A stretch of 60,305 nucleotides of DNA from Candidatus Binataceae bacterium (GCA_030038355.1 JASHPB010000109.1:1-60305), one strand, 5' to 3'. Positions 1 to 9,020 are shown, counted from the stretch's first letter. Program-made: numbers and translations. Notes: generated from the sequence alone by a model not told the origin.

Positions 1-1
1 C

Positions 2-1018
2 GTCGAGCGGATTCGCGCGCTCGAGCGCGCCCGCGCCGAACGCGTTGAGTTTGCTGCCGAGCGCGACAAATTGAGCGCGCAGGATGTTGCCGGATGCGAA
101 CGCGAGGCGGAGCTCGCCGTTGAGCTTCAGCGCCTCGGCGCGGAATGCGAAGCTCGCGAGAATCAACTCGAAGCGCGCCGAGCCGAGCTGAAGCAAATTC
201 GTGAGCGACTGACTGCTCTGGAGGCCGAAGCCAACGAATGCGCGCTCCGGCGTGAGCGCGCACGCACTCTGAGCGAGGAACTCGCGCGCTCGTTCACCGA
301 GAAATTCGGCGCCGAGTTCGACGCCGTCGCTGCCGACTTAATCCCCGCACTCGACGGGCGCGATGCTGCCGCCGACGACACACGAATCGCCGAGCTGCGT
401 GCCAGGTTGCAGCGCATCGGCGAGGTGAACCTTGCCGCCGAAAGCGAGGTCAAGGAACTCGAAGAGCGCTCCGCAACCCTCGGTGCAGAACGAGCCGATC
501 TAAAGACTGCGCTCGACGATCTCAACAGAACGATCACGACGCTGAATCGCGAGGCGCGAAAGCGCTTCGCCGAGACCTTCGAGGGCGCGGCGAAAAATTT
601 CGCGGAACTCTTCCCGAAACTGCTGCGCGGCGGCAAGGGTCGCCTTGAACTCACCGAAGCGACCGACGTGCTCGAAGCCGGCGTCAACATCCTCGTGCAG
701 CCCGCGGGCAAGAAGGTGAAGGAGATAGGGCTCCTGTCGGGCGGCGAGAAGGCGCTCTCAGCGATGGCGTTGATCTTTTCGCTCTTCCTTCTGAATCCAA
801 GCCCGTTCTGCGTGATGGACGAGGTCGACGCTCCGCTCGACGAGTTCAGCCTGGCGGCGTTCGTCTCGCTGATGTCGGAGTTGAAGGGTCACTCGCAGTT
901 TATCGTGATCACGCACAACCAGCGTACGATGCAGCGCGCCGACCAGATTCACGGCGTGACGATGGACCGCCCCGGAGTGTCGCGGACCATTTCGCTGAAG
1001 ATCCCGCAAGCCGCGTAG
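2..1018 (+). CDS. smc: Chromosome segregation protein SMC, C-terminal part (cut by the window edge)
   Basis: The frame is open from base 2, so the gene begins upstream and only the last 338 residues are visible. The first ~130 residues are Glu/Arg/Ala-rich and heptad-like, the returning arm of the SMC coiled coil. They are followed by the C-terminal half of the ABC-type head: the signature LSGGEK (about 734-751), then Walker B plus D-loop as VMDEVDAPLDE, and an H-loop ITHNQ. This arrangement is diagnostic of SMC ATPases, which dimerise at the hinge and head and compact and segregate chromosomes in the cytoplasm. The hinge and Walker A are outside the window. The TAG stop at 1016-1018 is followed by a converging gene. 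Confidence 0.95.
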   Translation, partial: VERIRALERARAERVEFAAERDKLSAQDVAGCEREAELAVELQRLGAECEARENQLEARRAELKQIRERLTALEAEANECALRRERARTLSEELARSFTEKFGAEFDAVAADLIPALDGRDAAADDTRIAELRARLQRIGEVNLAAESEVKELEERSATLGAERADLKTALDDLNRTITTLNREARKRFAETFEGAAKNFAELFPKLLRGGKGRLELTEATDVLEAGVNILVQPAGKKVKEIGLLSGGEKALSAMALIFSLFLLNPSPFCVMDEVDAPLDEFSLAAFVSLMSELKGHSQFIVITHNQRTMQRADQIHGVTMDRPGVSRTISLKIPQAA

Positions 1019-1173
1019 AGTTCGCCGCGCCGCTGGACGCGCGATTGTCCGCGCGCGCCCTCTCTCGCTTCTCATCATCGGGCGAGCAAAGACGGGGGCG
1101 CACCACTGCAAGCGGCACGTCCCCCGCCGATCAGAATGCCACCGTCGCGGATCAGCTTCGAAGAGGCTCGCAG

Positions 1174-1605
1174 TTAGTCGGTGTCGCCACCACTTCGCGT
1201 CACGTAATTCTTGAACTTCTCCTGCAGCGAAGGATCGTTTTCGACCATCTGGATAACCTGGTTGTATTGCATGGGGTCGAGGCCTTCCGAGCGTACCGCC
1301 TGGAGCTTCTCGGATTCCACCTGCTTGGAGTTCTGCGCGGTGGTATTGCCGGACTCCTGCTTGGCCTGATGCACGATCTGCTTCACCTTGACGTAAGCCT
1401 GCGCCGCCTTGTGCAGCGTGGCGTCGTCAACCGACGAGCCGCCAGCGTTGGGCGATGACATCGAATCGCTATCGGAGCTCGGCGGCGACATCGAGCTGCC
1501 GCCCGCGCTGCCTGAAGTCTGTGCCATCGCGCCAGCGATCGGCATTACGGCACACATCGCGAGTACACCCACCGAGGCGAGCATCAATTTTCGAAAACGC
1601 GTCAT
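1174..1605 (-). CDS. Secreted DUF4168-domain protein
   Basis: The product is 143 residues. The ATG at 1605 is preceded by a clear GGAGGA ribosome site, so a longer reading from 1719 is not needed. Residues 1-28 form a Sec signal peptide: basic MTRFRK, a hydrophobic core, and cleavage around AMAQ. A Ser/Gly-rich linker of ~25 residues follows, then a helical domain with K/Q-rich sequence resembling DUF4168 (pattern of an AYVKVKQI helix and a YNQVIQ helix near the end). The function of DUF4168 proteins is unknown; they are small periplasmic or secreted helical proteins. It converges on smc and has no operon partner. Confidence 0.72.
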   Translation of the reverse strand: MTRFRKLMLASVGVLAMCAVMPIAGAMAQTSGSAGGSSMSPPSSDSDSMSSPNAGGSSVDDATLHKAAQAYVKVKQIVHQAKQESGNTTAQNSKQVESEKLQAVRSEGLDPMQYNQVIQMVENDPSLQEKFKNYVTRSGGDTD

Positions 1606-1821
1606 CTTCTCATCCTCCGACGAAAAAAATTGCGCTCGATGGTTCGTCGGCCTCAAAACTGCGTGTCGACGTGTACGCATCGAGCGGTTGGGGAGATGAG
1701 GCTGCAAATCTCTGGCCATCGCGCACCGACGCCGAGCCGCGCCGCATTGCGCACCCGTTTGAGCTTTTCGCGACTTAATTTTCGCTGGAGCGGGAAAGAA
1801 GTTCCGGATTAGCGGTCCGCA

Positions 1822-3018
1822 CTATGGCCACACGGCTTCGCAGGCGATCATTTCGTCGCGCTCCGCCTTGGAAAGCCCAAGGATTTCGCCGAGGATGTAA
1901 TCGTTATCCTGGCCAACTTCGGGTCCGAGTGTGCGAATCGCGCCGGGCGTCGCGGAAAGTTTGAACGGAATTCCAGTCACGTGCGTCGTTCCTTGTCGCG
2001 TCGCAAGCGGCGCCCAGAAGCCGCGCTCCTTGAGCTGCGGATCGCGCGCGCACATGTCCACGCCGTTCGACACGATCCCTGCTGAGACGCCGGCTGCCTG
2101 GAGAGCCGTCATTGCTTCTTCTGCGCGACGCTCGCGAGTCCAGCGCGAGACGTGCGCGTCGAGTTGCTCGCGATTTCGCATCCTCAGGTAGAGCGTGCGG
2201 AACTTCGCGTCATTCGCCCACGGCGGCGACCCGATAACTTTCACCAACCGCTGCCATTCCGCCTCAGTGTGGACCGCGATCGCGATCCATCGATCATCGT
2301 CAGCGCCATCGGGCGCGCATCGATAAACGTTGTGCGGCGCCGCCGGGCCCTCCTGTGAGTTCCAGAGAGGCGGAGACTGGGTGCGGCCGTTGACTGCGAT
2401 ATCGAGCAACGCCGGACCGACTACCGCCGTCACCCCTTCGAATTGCGAGAGGTCGATGAACTGGCCCTCGCCCGTGCGGCGCTTGTGGTAGAGCGCGATC
2501 AAGGCGGCGAGCGCGCCCGTGTATCCACCGCACATGTCAGCATAGGAGTAGCCGTATCCCGCCGGTGTTCCGTCGCGCTCGGCCATAAGTAGCGTGTAGC
2601 CGGTGAGCGCCTGCAGGGTCGGCCCGTAACTCACGTAGCTGGAGCGCGGACCGGTGTGGCCGAGGCCCGACATACTTATGCAGATGATATCGGGCTTCAG
2701 CTCGCGAAGGCTCTCGTAATCCATCCCCCACGTACGCATCACGCGCGCCGAAAAGTTGTCCATCACGAGATCGCTCTTCGCGGCGAGACGACGCGCCAGC
2801 TCGAGACCTTTCGGATGGCTCATATTGATCGCGGCGGAAATTTTGCCGCGATGCAGGTCGCACTGGAGGCCGAGCTTCCGATTGCCCAGCGGTGGAGGAT
2901 TCTTGCGCTCGATCTTCACCACTTCGGCGCCATGATCGGCGAGGATTCGCGTCGCCACCGGACCGGCGACGACCCAGGTGAAATCAAGCACGCGAACCCC
3001 TTCCAGCGGCAGCGCCAT
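1822..3018 (-). CDS. CaiB/BaiF family (class III) CoA-transferase, Asp-containing partner
   Basis: The product is 398 residues from ATG 3018 (MALPLEGVRVLDF, the classic N-terminus of the family). Class III CoA-transferases move CoA between carboxylic acids through an Asp-bound anhydride/thioester. The nucleophile is expected 21 residues before the TGEGQ..D segment; here that position is Asp (YADMCGGYTG). The GADVVKIE and TGEGQFIDLS motifs are intact. The start codon overlaps the stop of the upstream CoA-transferase (TGATG at 3016-3020), so the two are translationally coupled and probably form a hetero-oligomer. The substrate cannot be read from sequence; the oxygenase-rich surroundings suggest activation of a catabolic acid. 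Confidence 0.93.
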   Translation of the reverse strand: MALPLEGVRVLDFTWVVAGPVATRILADHGAEVVKIERKNPPPLGNRKLGLQCDLHRGKISAAINMSHPKGLELARRLAAKSDLVMDNFSARVMRTWGMDYESLRELKPDIICISMSGLGHTGPRSSYVSYGPTLQALTGYTLLMAERDGTPAGYGYSYADMCGGYTGALAALIALYHKRRTGEGQFIDLSQFEGVTAVVGPALLDIAVNGRTQSPPLWNSQEGPAAPHNVYRCAPDGADDDRWIAIAVHTEAEWQRLVKVIGSPPWANDAKFRTLYLRMRNREQLDAHVSRWTRERRAEEAMTALQAAGVSAGIVSNGVDMCARDPQLKERGFWAPLATRQGTTHVTGIPFKLSATPGAIRTLGPEVGQDNDYILGEILGLSKAERDEMIACEAVWP

Positions 3019-4223
3019 CAGATGATCCCTTCGGCGGCGAGCGCATCGAGCTCGCCCGTTTCGATCCCGAGCGAATCGCGCAGCACTTCGCCCGTGTGCT
3101 CGCCGAGAAGCGGCGGACGCCGATAGACGCGCCACGGCGTGCCGTTGAAAAGATATGGCCCGCCGGGATAGCGGAAGCGGCGGCCGAGCTCGGGATGCTC
3201 GACCTCAACGAAGAAGCCGCGCGCCGCGAGCTGCTCGTCGTCGAAGAGCGCCTCCGGCGGACGCACGGTGGCATATGGTTGGCGCAGCAGTTGCGCCCGC
3301 TCGATCAACTCGTCGCGCCGATAGGCCCTGACCCATTCGTCGAGTACGTCGAACAGATGCTCCGCCATCAGGTAGCGATACAGCACCTGGTCGTACTCGG
3401 GCGCGACGAGGTCATCCGCCTTCCCCTCGGACTTGACCCATTCGATGAGCGATGTCCAGTCGCCGAGCGAGCAGTGCATGATGTATCCGTCACGGCATTT
3501 GGCGACGCGGAAGTAGCGGCTCCAGTGGAGCGTGCCGCGGCGCGGCTCGGCCTCGGCGCGCTCGAAGTACGAACTCGCGACGTGCTCGACCGCCGCCGCG
3601 GTGGCGGCCTGCATGCTGAGATCGATCCACTGGCTTTCGCCGCTCGCATCGCGGCCGAGGATCGCGATCATCGTCGCAATCGCGCCGAAGTACGCCGCGG
3701 AGTGATACGCCTGGAGACCGAGCGGACGAACCGGAGGGTGGCCGGGATAGCCGTTTACGTAGAGCATCCCGCCTAGCGCGGTCAGCACGGTGTCGTCGGC
3801 GGTGAAGTCACGATAGGGACCGGTCTGTCCGAAGGGTGTGAGCGAGCAGAGCACGAGAGCGGGGTTCTCACCATGCAGCCGCTCCCATCCGAGCTTCAGC
3901 GCCGCGAGGCGGCCGGGGGCGAAGCTCTCGACGACTACATCGGCGGAGCGCGCGAGAGCGAGCAGGATTTCGGCCCCGCGCGGGCGGCTCAGATCGAGAA
4001 TGATCGATCGTTTGTTCAGGTTGTAGAACCAGTTGAAGAGGCTCCGATCGTGATGCGGCACGTCGTCGAGGAACGGTCCGATGCGGCGCGAACTGCTGCC
4101 GCCCGGTGGTTCGATCTTGATTACGTCGGCGCCCATGTCAGCGAGCAGGCGCGAGCATAGTTCGGCGCGATGGTCCGTCAGGTCGAGGACTTTGAGGCCC
4201 GCTAAGGCGCCGTTTTGACTCAC
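3018..4223 (-). CDS. CaiB/BaiF family CoA-transferase, partner lacking the catalytic Asp
   Basis: The product is 401 residues and starts MSQNGALAGLKVLDL. It has the family fold markers (GADVIKIEPPGG, near-C-terminal LLGEHTGEVL). Counting back 21-22 residues from the SGESQWIDLS segment, the position of the nucleophilic Asp is Tyr (QAYHSAAYFG), so this chain is unlikely to catalyse CoA transfer alone. It is coupled to the Asp-containing CoA-transferase downstream (1-nt overlap) and to a small protein upstream (ATGA overlap at 4220-4223). A non-catalytic or CoA-binding subunit of a heteromeric transferase is the simplest reading. The by-eye alignment of the Asp position has no gaps. Confidence 0.92.
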   Translation of the reverse strand: MSQNGALAGLKVLDLTDHRAELCSRLLADMGADVIKIEPPGGSSSRRIGPFLDDVPHHDRSLFNWFYNLNKRSIILDLSRPRGAEILLALARSADVVVESFAPGRLAALKLGWERLHGENPALVLCSLTPFGQTGPYRDFTADDTVLTALGGMLYVNGYPGHPPVRPLGLQAYHSAAYFGAIATMIAILGRDASGESQWIDLSMQAATAAAVEHVASSYFERAEAEPRRGTLHWSRYFRVAKCRDGYIMHCSLGDWTSLIEWVKSEGKADDLVAPEYDQVLYRYLMAEHLFDVLDEWVRAYRRDELIERAQLLRQPYATVRPPEALFDDEQLAARGFFVEVEHPELGRRFRYPGGPYLFNGTPWRVYRRPPLLGEHTGEVLRDSLGIETGELDALAAEGII

Positions 4224-4474
4224 GTGCCGAACTTTTTCGGAGCTTCGCCGAGATGCTCGATGGCGAACGCGCTCAAGTCGGTTGTCGGCGGCACCTCGAG
4301 CAGCACCTCATTCTTGGGACCGGTGCGGACGCCACCGCGAGCGCGAATCGTTTCGAAGGTATCGGGATTGACCCAGCGCACTCCTAGTACGGCGGGCTTG
4401 GCCTGTCCTTCCTCGTCGACGGGGACGAGGGTGGGTCCTTCCTGGTCGAACAGCGTAACTTTTCTTAGTGCCAT
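4220..4474 (-). CDS. Small protein of unknown function at the head of the CoA-transferase operon
   Basis: The product is 84 residues starting MALRKVTLFDQ, acidic to neutral, with no membrane segment and no cysteine motif. The central segment contains AVLGVRWVNP and TGPKNEVLLEVPP. I do not recognise the family. It overlaps the downstream CoA-transferase start by 4 nt (ATGA), so it is the first gene of a three-gene translationally coupled unit. Codon use is like its neighbours. A small accessory or regulatory subunit is possible, but nothing in the sequence proves a function. Confidence 0.7.
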   Translation of the reverse strand: MALRKVTLFDQEGPTLVPVDEEGQAKPAVLGVRWVNPDTFETIRARGGVRTGPKNEVLLEVPPTTDLSAFAIEHLGEAPKKFGT

Positions 4475-4638
4475 GGCAGACTCGGCGGCTCGTGAGATGT
4501 AGAAGCGGCCGCGTAACGTCTCATGATAGTTGGCCCGCGCCTCGGGTCAATCGGTTCGATAAATTGCGAGAATCGGCGCTTCATGACGGCGCCATTGATC
4601 ATCTGCAGCGACCTGAGGCGCAAACTCAGCGCTGACGC

Positions 4639-6393
4639 TCAGAACGCGTTGACGAAGGTCGCGATGTCGGGCGTGCCCCAACCGGTCGTCAAATCGAAGC
4701 CCGGCCCTGCAGAGTAGCCCTTCACGCTGCCGAGGCCATTACTGCCGCTGGTGACGTCGCGAATCCCGGCCGGTTGCCCGCCGTTCGACGCCATGCCGTA
4801 GAGACGAAAGTCGATGTTGCCGAGGCGGCCACTAGTCCGCTCGGCGATAAGCTGACTGATTCCGGCCCATGCCGGCGTACCGATACTGGTGCCCGCGACG
4901 CAGCATCCGACGGCAGCCTGCGACGGAAAGCTAACGAAGAAACCGGGATGCAATCCGCTCGCGCCGAAGGCAATGTCAGGAAACTCGCGCGTCTTGTTCT
5001 TGGGCATCAGATTCGCCTGAAAGCCGGGCCGGCCGAAGATTTCGCTGCGGCCGCCGCCGGTCGCACCACTCAACGGGCCAGTGCTATCGTTCCAGGCAGC
5101 CTCTGGAACGTTGCCCGAATCGACGCCATTGACGTAGTTCGGCGTGAATTCCGTGCCGCCGACCGCAGTTACATTGGGCGAGGTCGCGACTTCGCTCGGA
5201 TGCTTACCGCTCGAGGCGAGGACACATCCTTGGTTCTTCTTTTTGAAGATGAGCCCGTTGGCGCCGTCGTCGCCGGCGGCGACAAAGACTGCCTGTCCCT
5301 GGCCGGCAGCCTGCGCGAAGGTAGAGTTGACTGATTCATAAAAGTTGTTGGTGACGCCACAGAAACCGAAGCTGAGCACTATCGATGAGCACTGATTCTC
5401 CTGCACGGCTTTGTTGAGCGCGTCGATCAGTCCCGAACCGGTCGATGCGGTCGCGTCGTTGCCGATATACACCTTGATAGGCGCTCCGGGTGCAGTGGTG
5501 TGCGAGTAGTTCAGATCGACCAGCGCCTCGAGTTGCGCGTCATTGATATTCGCGCTGGCGTTCGGATCGACCGCCTCAACTACGAGGTTGCTCGAGGTGA
5601 ATGTGGGCAGGCTGAACTGAGAGTTGAATGCGTTGGCCGAATCCAGCTCAAAGCTCGAATCCTCGATCAGCGCGATGCATGCCGTGCCGCTGCCGTCGAG
5701 GGTTCCGATGAGCGGCGTCTCGTCATAGAAGTTGTAGATGTCCTGCGGCCCGAAAGCGGGCGCGGAGTTGCCTACGACATCTTCAGGCCTTTCGACGATG
5801 GCGCTGGCGTTTGCGATTGCCGCAGCCGGGTCGGCATGGACCAGATTGTCGAGGCCCTGGATCGCGCTGACAGCGGGTGCGACATCCGCCGGCAAGCTCG
5901 GGTCGTCGAGGTTGGCGAAGTTCTGGCCGTCCTGAGTGATTCCAATCCGCACACCGAAGGCGCGCTCCGCCTGGACCACGCTGCCGGTGAAATCAATCCC
6001 GCGTGTGACAGTGTCCGCAGCGCTCACCTGGAACCCGCTCGATTTGAGGTAAGCAGTGACTCGCGCGAGGTCGGCAGCGCTCGGTCCGAAGCGCGCGGCG
6101 AACCCAGCCGGCGTCGTCCACTGATGATAGGTCGGCGAAGTGGGATTCTGCAGATCAGCGAGAAATTGCTCCAGCGCCTTGCTATCGCGGATGGCAAGGT
6201 CGACGTGCATCTTGAGGACTTTCGCCTGTGGCGCGGCCACGAGAGTCCCGAGATCGGAGACGTCGGGATGATTGCCAATCAAGGTTGAAGCGACGGCGGC
6301 CGCCGCAGGAGGCGCCAACGACATAGTCAGTGCCAGTATCGAAGCGCCGATAGGCGGACGCAAAAGAAGGGACTTCAGGACCTCGAATTTCAA
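4639..6393 (-). CDS. Secreted S53 family peptidase (sedolisin/kumamolisin type) with pro-domain
   Basis: The product is 584 residues. Residues 1-33 are a signal peptide. Residues ~40-195 are the Pro-kumamolisin activation domain (YHQWTTPAGFAARFGPS is typical), removed in trans or in cis at acidic pH. The catalytic domain follows: the Glu-x-x-x-Asp pair is visible as EALVD in NDAQLEALVDLNY, the oxyanion-hole Asp as AAGDDGANG, and the serine nucleophile as GTSIGTPAW. The C-terminus has the Ca-binding type pattern ending GWGTPDIATFV. Sedolisins are serine-carboxyl endopeptidases active in acid, so an extracellular degradative role is expected. Length is normal and no frameshift is seen. It has its own promoter region upstream. 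Confidence 0.95.
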   Translation of the reverse strand: MKFEVLKSLLLRPPIGASILALTMSLAPPAAAAVASTLIGNHPDVSDLGTLVAAPQAKVLKMHVDLAIRDSKALEQFLADLQNPTSPTYHQWTTPAGFAARFGPSAADLARVTAYLKSSGFQVSAADTVTRGIDFTGSVVQAERAFGVRIGITQDGQNFANLDDPSLPADVAPAVSAIQGLDNLVHADPAAAIANASAIVERPEDVVGNSAPAFGPQDIYNFYDETPLIGTLDGSGTACIALIEDSSFELDSANAFNSQFSLPTFTSSNLVVEAVDPNASANINDAQLEALVDLNYSHTTAPGAPIKVYIGNDATASTGSGLIDALNKAVQENQCSSIVLSFGFCGVTNNFYESVNSTFAQAAGQGQAVFVAAGDDGANGLIFKKKNQGCVLASSGKHPSEVATSPNVTAVGGTEFTPNYVNGVDSGNVPEAAWNDSTGPLSGATGGGRSEIFGRPGFQANLMPKNKTREFPDIAFGASGLHPGFFVSFPSQAAVGCCVAGTSIGTPAWAGISQLIAERTSGRLGNIDFRLYGMASNGGQPAGIRDVTSGSNGLGSVKGYSAGPGFDLTTGWGTPDIATFVNAF

Positions 6394-6685
6394 ATGAACC
6401 CCCTGTCAACTATCGGACTTAGACGTCGAATTGGCTTCGAAAATTCGGCCTCCCAAGCTCGCTGGATTATAGTCGCCAACATCGCGCGATCGAATATATG
6501 AAACGTTAGCCTTCGGCTCGCGTTGACGTTTCATGTTTGCTAGCAGGCGCAGAGTCTTTGAAGAAATTGCATCGATCCATGAAGTGCAATGGTGCTGCTC
6601 CCTTTCCCGGTGGGGGACGGAAAAGAGGGTGGTATGGACCGGCAACATAGGTAACTCATTTGATCGGCGGCGCGAGGAGAGATCC

Positions 6686-7046
6686 GATGCGTCGTGGCGG
6701 TCTTACCGGTGGAAGAGCGAATGCGATAGGTGGTGGCTGAGCGAGCGCCGGAAGAAAGCATGACGGCTTTGTGCGAGGAGTACGGCATCAGCCGCAACAC
6801 CGGCCACAAGTGCCTGCGGCGCGACGAGGAACAGGGTCTGCGCAATGGAGGAAGGGTCACGGGCGCCGCCGCGGATGCCATGGGCCATAAACGAGGCGCA
6901 GCGCGAAGGACAACTTGTCTTCGTTGGGCGCATCCGAGTTGGGGGCCGAAGAAACTGCACGCTTGCGGCCGAGTGCGCCAATTTGCCGGCGCGCAACCTT
7001 ACCGCGCCGCAGCCCCGCCCCCGCTCCGAGTTCAACCGGCTCGGCC
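6686..7046 (+). pseudogene. Decayed IS481/IS3-type transposase N-terminal remnant
   Basis: The helix-turn-helix N-terminus of an IS481-like transposase can be read across frames: PVEERMR, then an in-frame TAG, then SMTALCEEYGISRNTGHKCLRR (family pattern: sm-LC-eyGISRKTGYKWL-RY). Near 6845 homology moves to another frame (EEGSRAPPRMPWAINEA), then back (RWAHPSWGPKKLHA). There is therefore at least one stop and two frameshifts. The DDE catalytic domain is absent; the fragment ends against the next gene. No terminal inverted repeats were seen. This is an old insertion scar at the edge of the catabolic island. Confidence 0.75.
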
Positions 7047-7059
7047 GGCACGATGAGCG

Positions 7060-8217
7060 TCACTTCGTCACATCGAGCTTCATCTGGCCAAACAACTCGG
7101 CCGAAGTATCAAAGTCGATACTCGCGTGCTGCGCGCCGACACTGATGTTGCGGAACGCAGCCTGGATCGCGCTCGTCTCATAAACCGAATGCGCGCCCGA
7201 TGCCGAGTAGAGGCGAGCTGCCGCGCGCCTGCACAGTTCGGCCGAGTACGCGGCCTGCCACTTCACACGCGTTCGATCGTTCGGGCTCATCGGCGTGCCC
7301 GCCGCCATGAATTGATCGTACAAATCGAAGACGTCGTACTGTAGCAGCTCCGCCGACTGGATTTCCGCCGCCGCCTCGGCAAGCCGCACCTGCGTCGGGC
7401 CATGCTCAGCTTTGCGCGCGCCCGAGATGATCACGGTGCGCTCGCGGGTGCGCTCGATGAAGCGCTGCAGCGCATACTTCGCCGAGCCGAGGACCGCGGT
7501 CGCGACTGACATCGAGAGCATCGCCTCGGGCGACAGCCGATAGAGATTCGTCCGATGATTGGCCGCGTGCGGGCTCGCGCCGGCGAACATCATGCGCGTG
7601 TCGATGGCGCGATGCGCCGGCACGAACACGTCGTGGGCGAGCAGATCTTTGCTGCCAGTGCCGCGAAGCCCGAGCACGCGCCACGTATCATCCACTTCGA
7701 TTTCGACGCGCGGCACGACGACGTGCACCTTGGGCCGATGTGTCGCTTCATCACCGCATCCGAGCATCACCCAGTCGGCGCGATCGATTCCGCTGCCGAA
7801 CTGCCAGCGTCCGTTGATCCGGTAGCCGCCCGGCGCGTCGGCCGCCGTCCCCTGCCACGAGAGCGTGCCCGCGACGTAGCCGCCGCCGCGGGCAAAGACT
7901 TCATCCTGCGCCGCCTCGGGAAACGTGCCCATGCACCAGTGATGCGCCCCCATCACCATCAGCACCCATCCGCTCGACGGACACGCCTCCGAGATTCGAG
8001 TCACCGCTGAGGCGAGGGTGCGGAGTGTCAGCTCGTAGCCGCCGACGCGCGCCGGCACAGGGATCTTGAACATTCCCGCATCGGCCATGGTGCGCATGCT
8101 CGCCGGATCGAGCCGCCGAGCTTCGTCGGAGGCGCGCGCTCGGGCGGCCAGTGCAGGCGAGATCGTGGCCACGCGTCGCATGATTTCGTCGTGGTTGATA
8201 TTTGCTTCGAGCGCCAT
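7060..8217 (-). CDS. Acyl-CoA dehydrogenase-fold flavin monooxygenase (HsaA/HpaB-like oxygenase component)
   Basis: The product is 385 residues with an acyl-CoA dehydrogenase fold: an N-terminal helical region (residues 1-110, including ARVGGYEL), a mid beta domain (INGRWQFGSGIDRADW, where the dehydrogenase type has its flavin-contacting segment) and a C-terminal helical domain. The lack of a conserved catalytic Glu and the SGxxxADW pattern fit class D (group D) flavin-dependent monooxygenases such as HsaA, which hydroxylate phenols using reduced flavin from a separate reductase. No reductase gene is adjacent. It is divergent from the TetR gene across a 143 bp region that carries the operator at 8320-8355, so TetR control is likely. 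The exact substrate is unknown. Confidence 0.88.
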   Translation of the reverse strand: MALEANINHDEIMRRVATISPALAARARASDEARRLDPASMRTMADAGMFKIPVPARVGGYELTLRTLASAVTRISEACPSSGWVLMVMGAHHWCMGTFPEAAQDEVFARGGGYVAGTLSWQGTAADAPGGYRINGRWQFGSGIDRADWVMLGCGDEATHRPKVHVVVPRVEIEVDDTWRVLGLRGTGSKDLLAHDVFVPAHRAIDTRMMFAGASPHAANHRTNLYRLSPEAMLSMSVATAVLGSAKYALQRFIERTRERTVIISGARKAEHGPTQVRLAEAAAEIQSAELLQYDVFDLYDQFMAAGTPMSPNDRTRVKWQAAYSAELCRRAAARLYSASGAHSVYETSAIQAAFRNISVGAQHASIDFDTSAELFGQMKLDVTK

Positions 8218-8319
8218 TCAGCGGCCACCGGTTCCTTTGCCACCAGTCGTAGTCGGCGCCGTTCATCGCGACAAGCCTCACCCCGGAGCCTACTTGACGG
8301 CAGGCATGCCGGAGATGTA

Positions 8320-8355
8320 TTGGACGATCGTCCGATAATTCGGACGATCGTCCAA
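8320..8355. promoter_or_regulatory. Tandem-palindrome operator for the adjacent TetR regulator
   Basis: A perfect inverted repeat: 16-nt arms TTGGACGATCGTCCGA / TCGGACGATCGTCCAA separated by TAAT. Each arm contains its own perfect 12-bp palindrome GGACGATCGTCC (8322-8333 and 8342-8353), with centres 20 bp apart. It lies 5 bp before the TetR start codon and within the divergent region of the flavin monooxygenase. The layout predicts two TetR dimers binding side by side on similar DNA faces and repressing both directions. A weak TTGACG at 8294 lies upstream. Confidence 0.85.
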
Positions 8356-8360
8356 GTCAG

Positions 8361-9020
8361 ATGGCGAAAGCGACAGCAGCGACAGCAGCGGCAGCAAGGC
8401 GGCGCAAATCAGTCGCGCGTCAGCTCCGCCGCGAGCAGATCGAAGCGGCCGCGCTAAAGAGCGTTCTGAAGCACGGCTTCCCCGAGAGCTCGCTGCGGAT
8501 TGTCGCCCGCGAGGCTGCCGTTCCGCTTTCGATTCTGCACTATTACTTCCACGACAAGGACGAATTGATGCGCGCCGTGGTGCAACGCATGTTCGAGAAC
8601 ACGATGGCGCGGCTGAGCGAGGTGGGAGCGCGAGAGAGCGATCACTTGAAGCGCGTCGAGGCGCTGCTCGAAGCCTACGTGATGCGCACCACGGACTACT
8701 GGCAGAGCTCGCTCGCGTTCATCGAATATTGGGCGGCATGCGTCCGCAAGCGCACCGTCGATCGCTTCTACACGCAGTTGCATTTTCGCCTGCGCGGGTT
8801 GCTGGTAGACGCGCTGCGAGAGGCTGGCGCGGAGGACGCTGACGAGCTCGCGCTCGCGCTACTCGGCATGATGGTCGGCTACGCGACCTTTTATCAGAGC
8901 AAGCCTGCCGATCCCGCCGAGCGTGAGCGCTTCCTCGAGTTTGCGCGCCGCACTGTGCGCCGCGCTGTCGCGCGCGGACCAAGAAAAGTGCGCGTGGTCG
9001 CGAACGGAGGTGCGAAATGA
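8361..9020 (+). CDS. TetR/AcrR family transcriptional regulator
   Basis: The product is 219 residues. The N-terminal HTH spans residues ~20-65: LRREQIEAAALKSVLKHGF, SSLRIVAREAAVPLSILHYYFHDKDELMRAVV, the standard TetR_N pattern. The C-terminal ligand domain is helical and BetI-like (FIEYWAACVRK). An Ala-rich tail of about 10 residues precedes the HTH. It is the first gene of a coupled unit: its stop overlaps the next start (ATGA at 9017-9020). A palindromic operator immediately upstream indicates autoregulation and control of the divergent monooxygenase and the Rieske gene downstream. The inducer is unknown, probably the substrate or a product of these oxygenases. Confidence 0.94.
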   Translation: MAKATAATAAAARRRKSVARQLRREQIEAAALKSVLKHGFPESSLRIVAREAAVPLSILHYYFHDKDELMRAVVQRMFENTMARLSEVGARESDHLKRVEALLEAYVMRTTDYWQSSLAFIEYWAACVRKRTVDRFYTQLHFRLRGLLVDALREAGAEDADELALALLGMMVGYATFYQSKPADPAERERFLEFARRTVRRAVARGPRKVRVVANGGAK

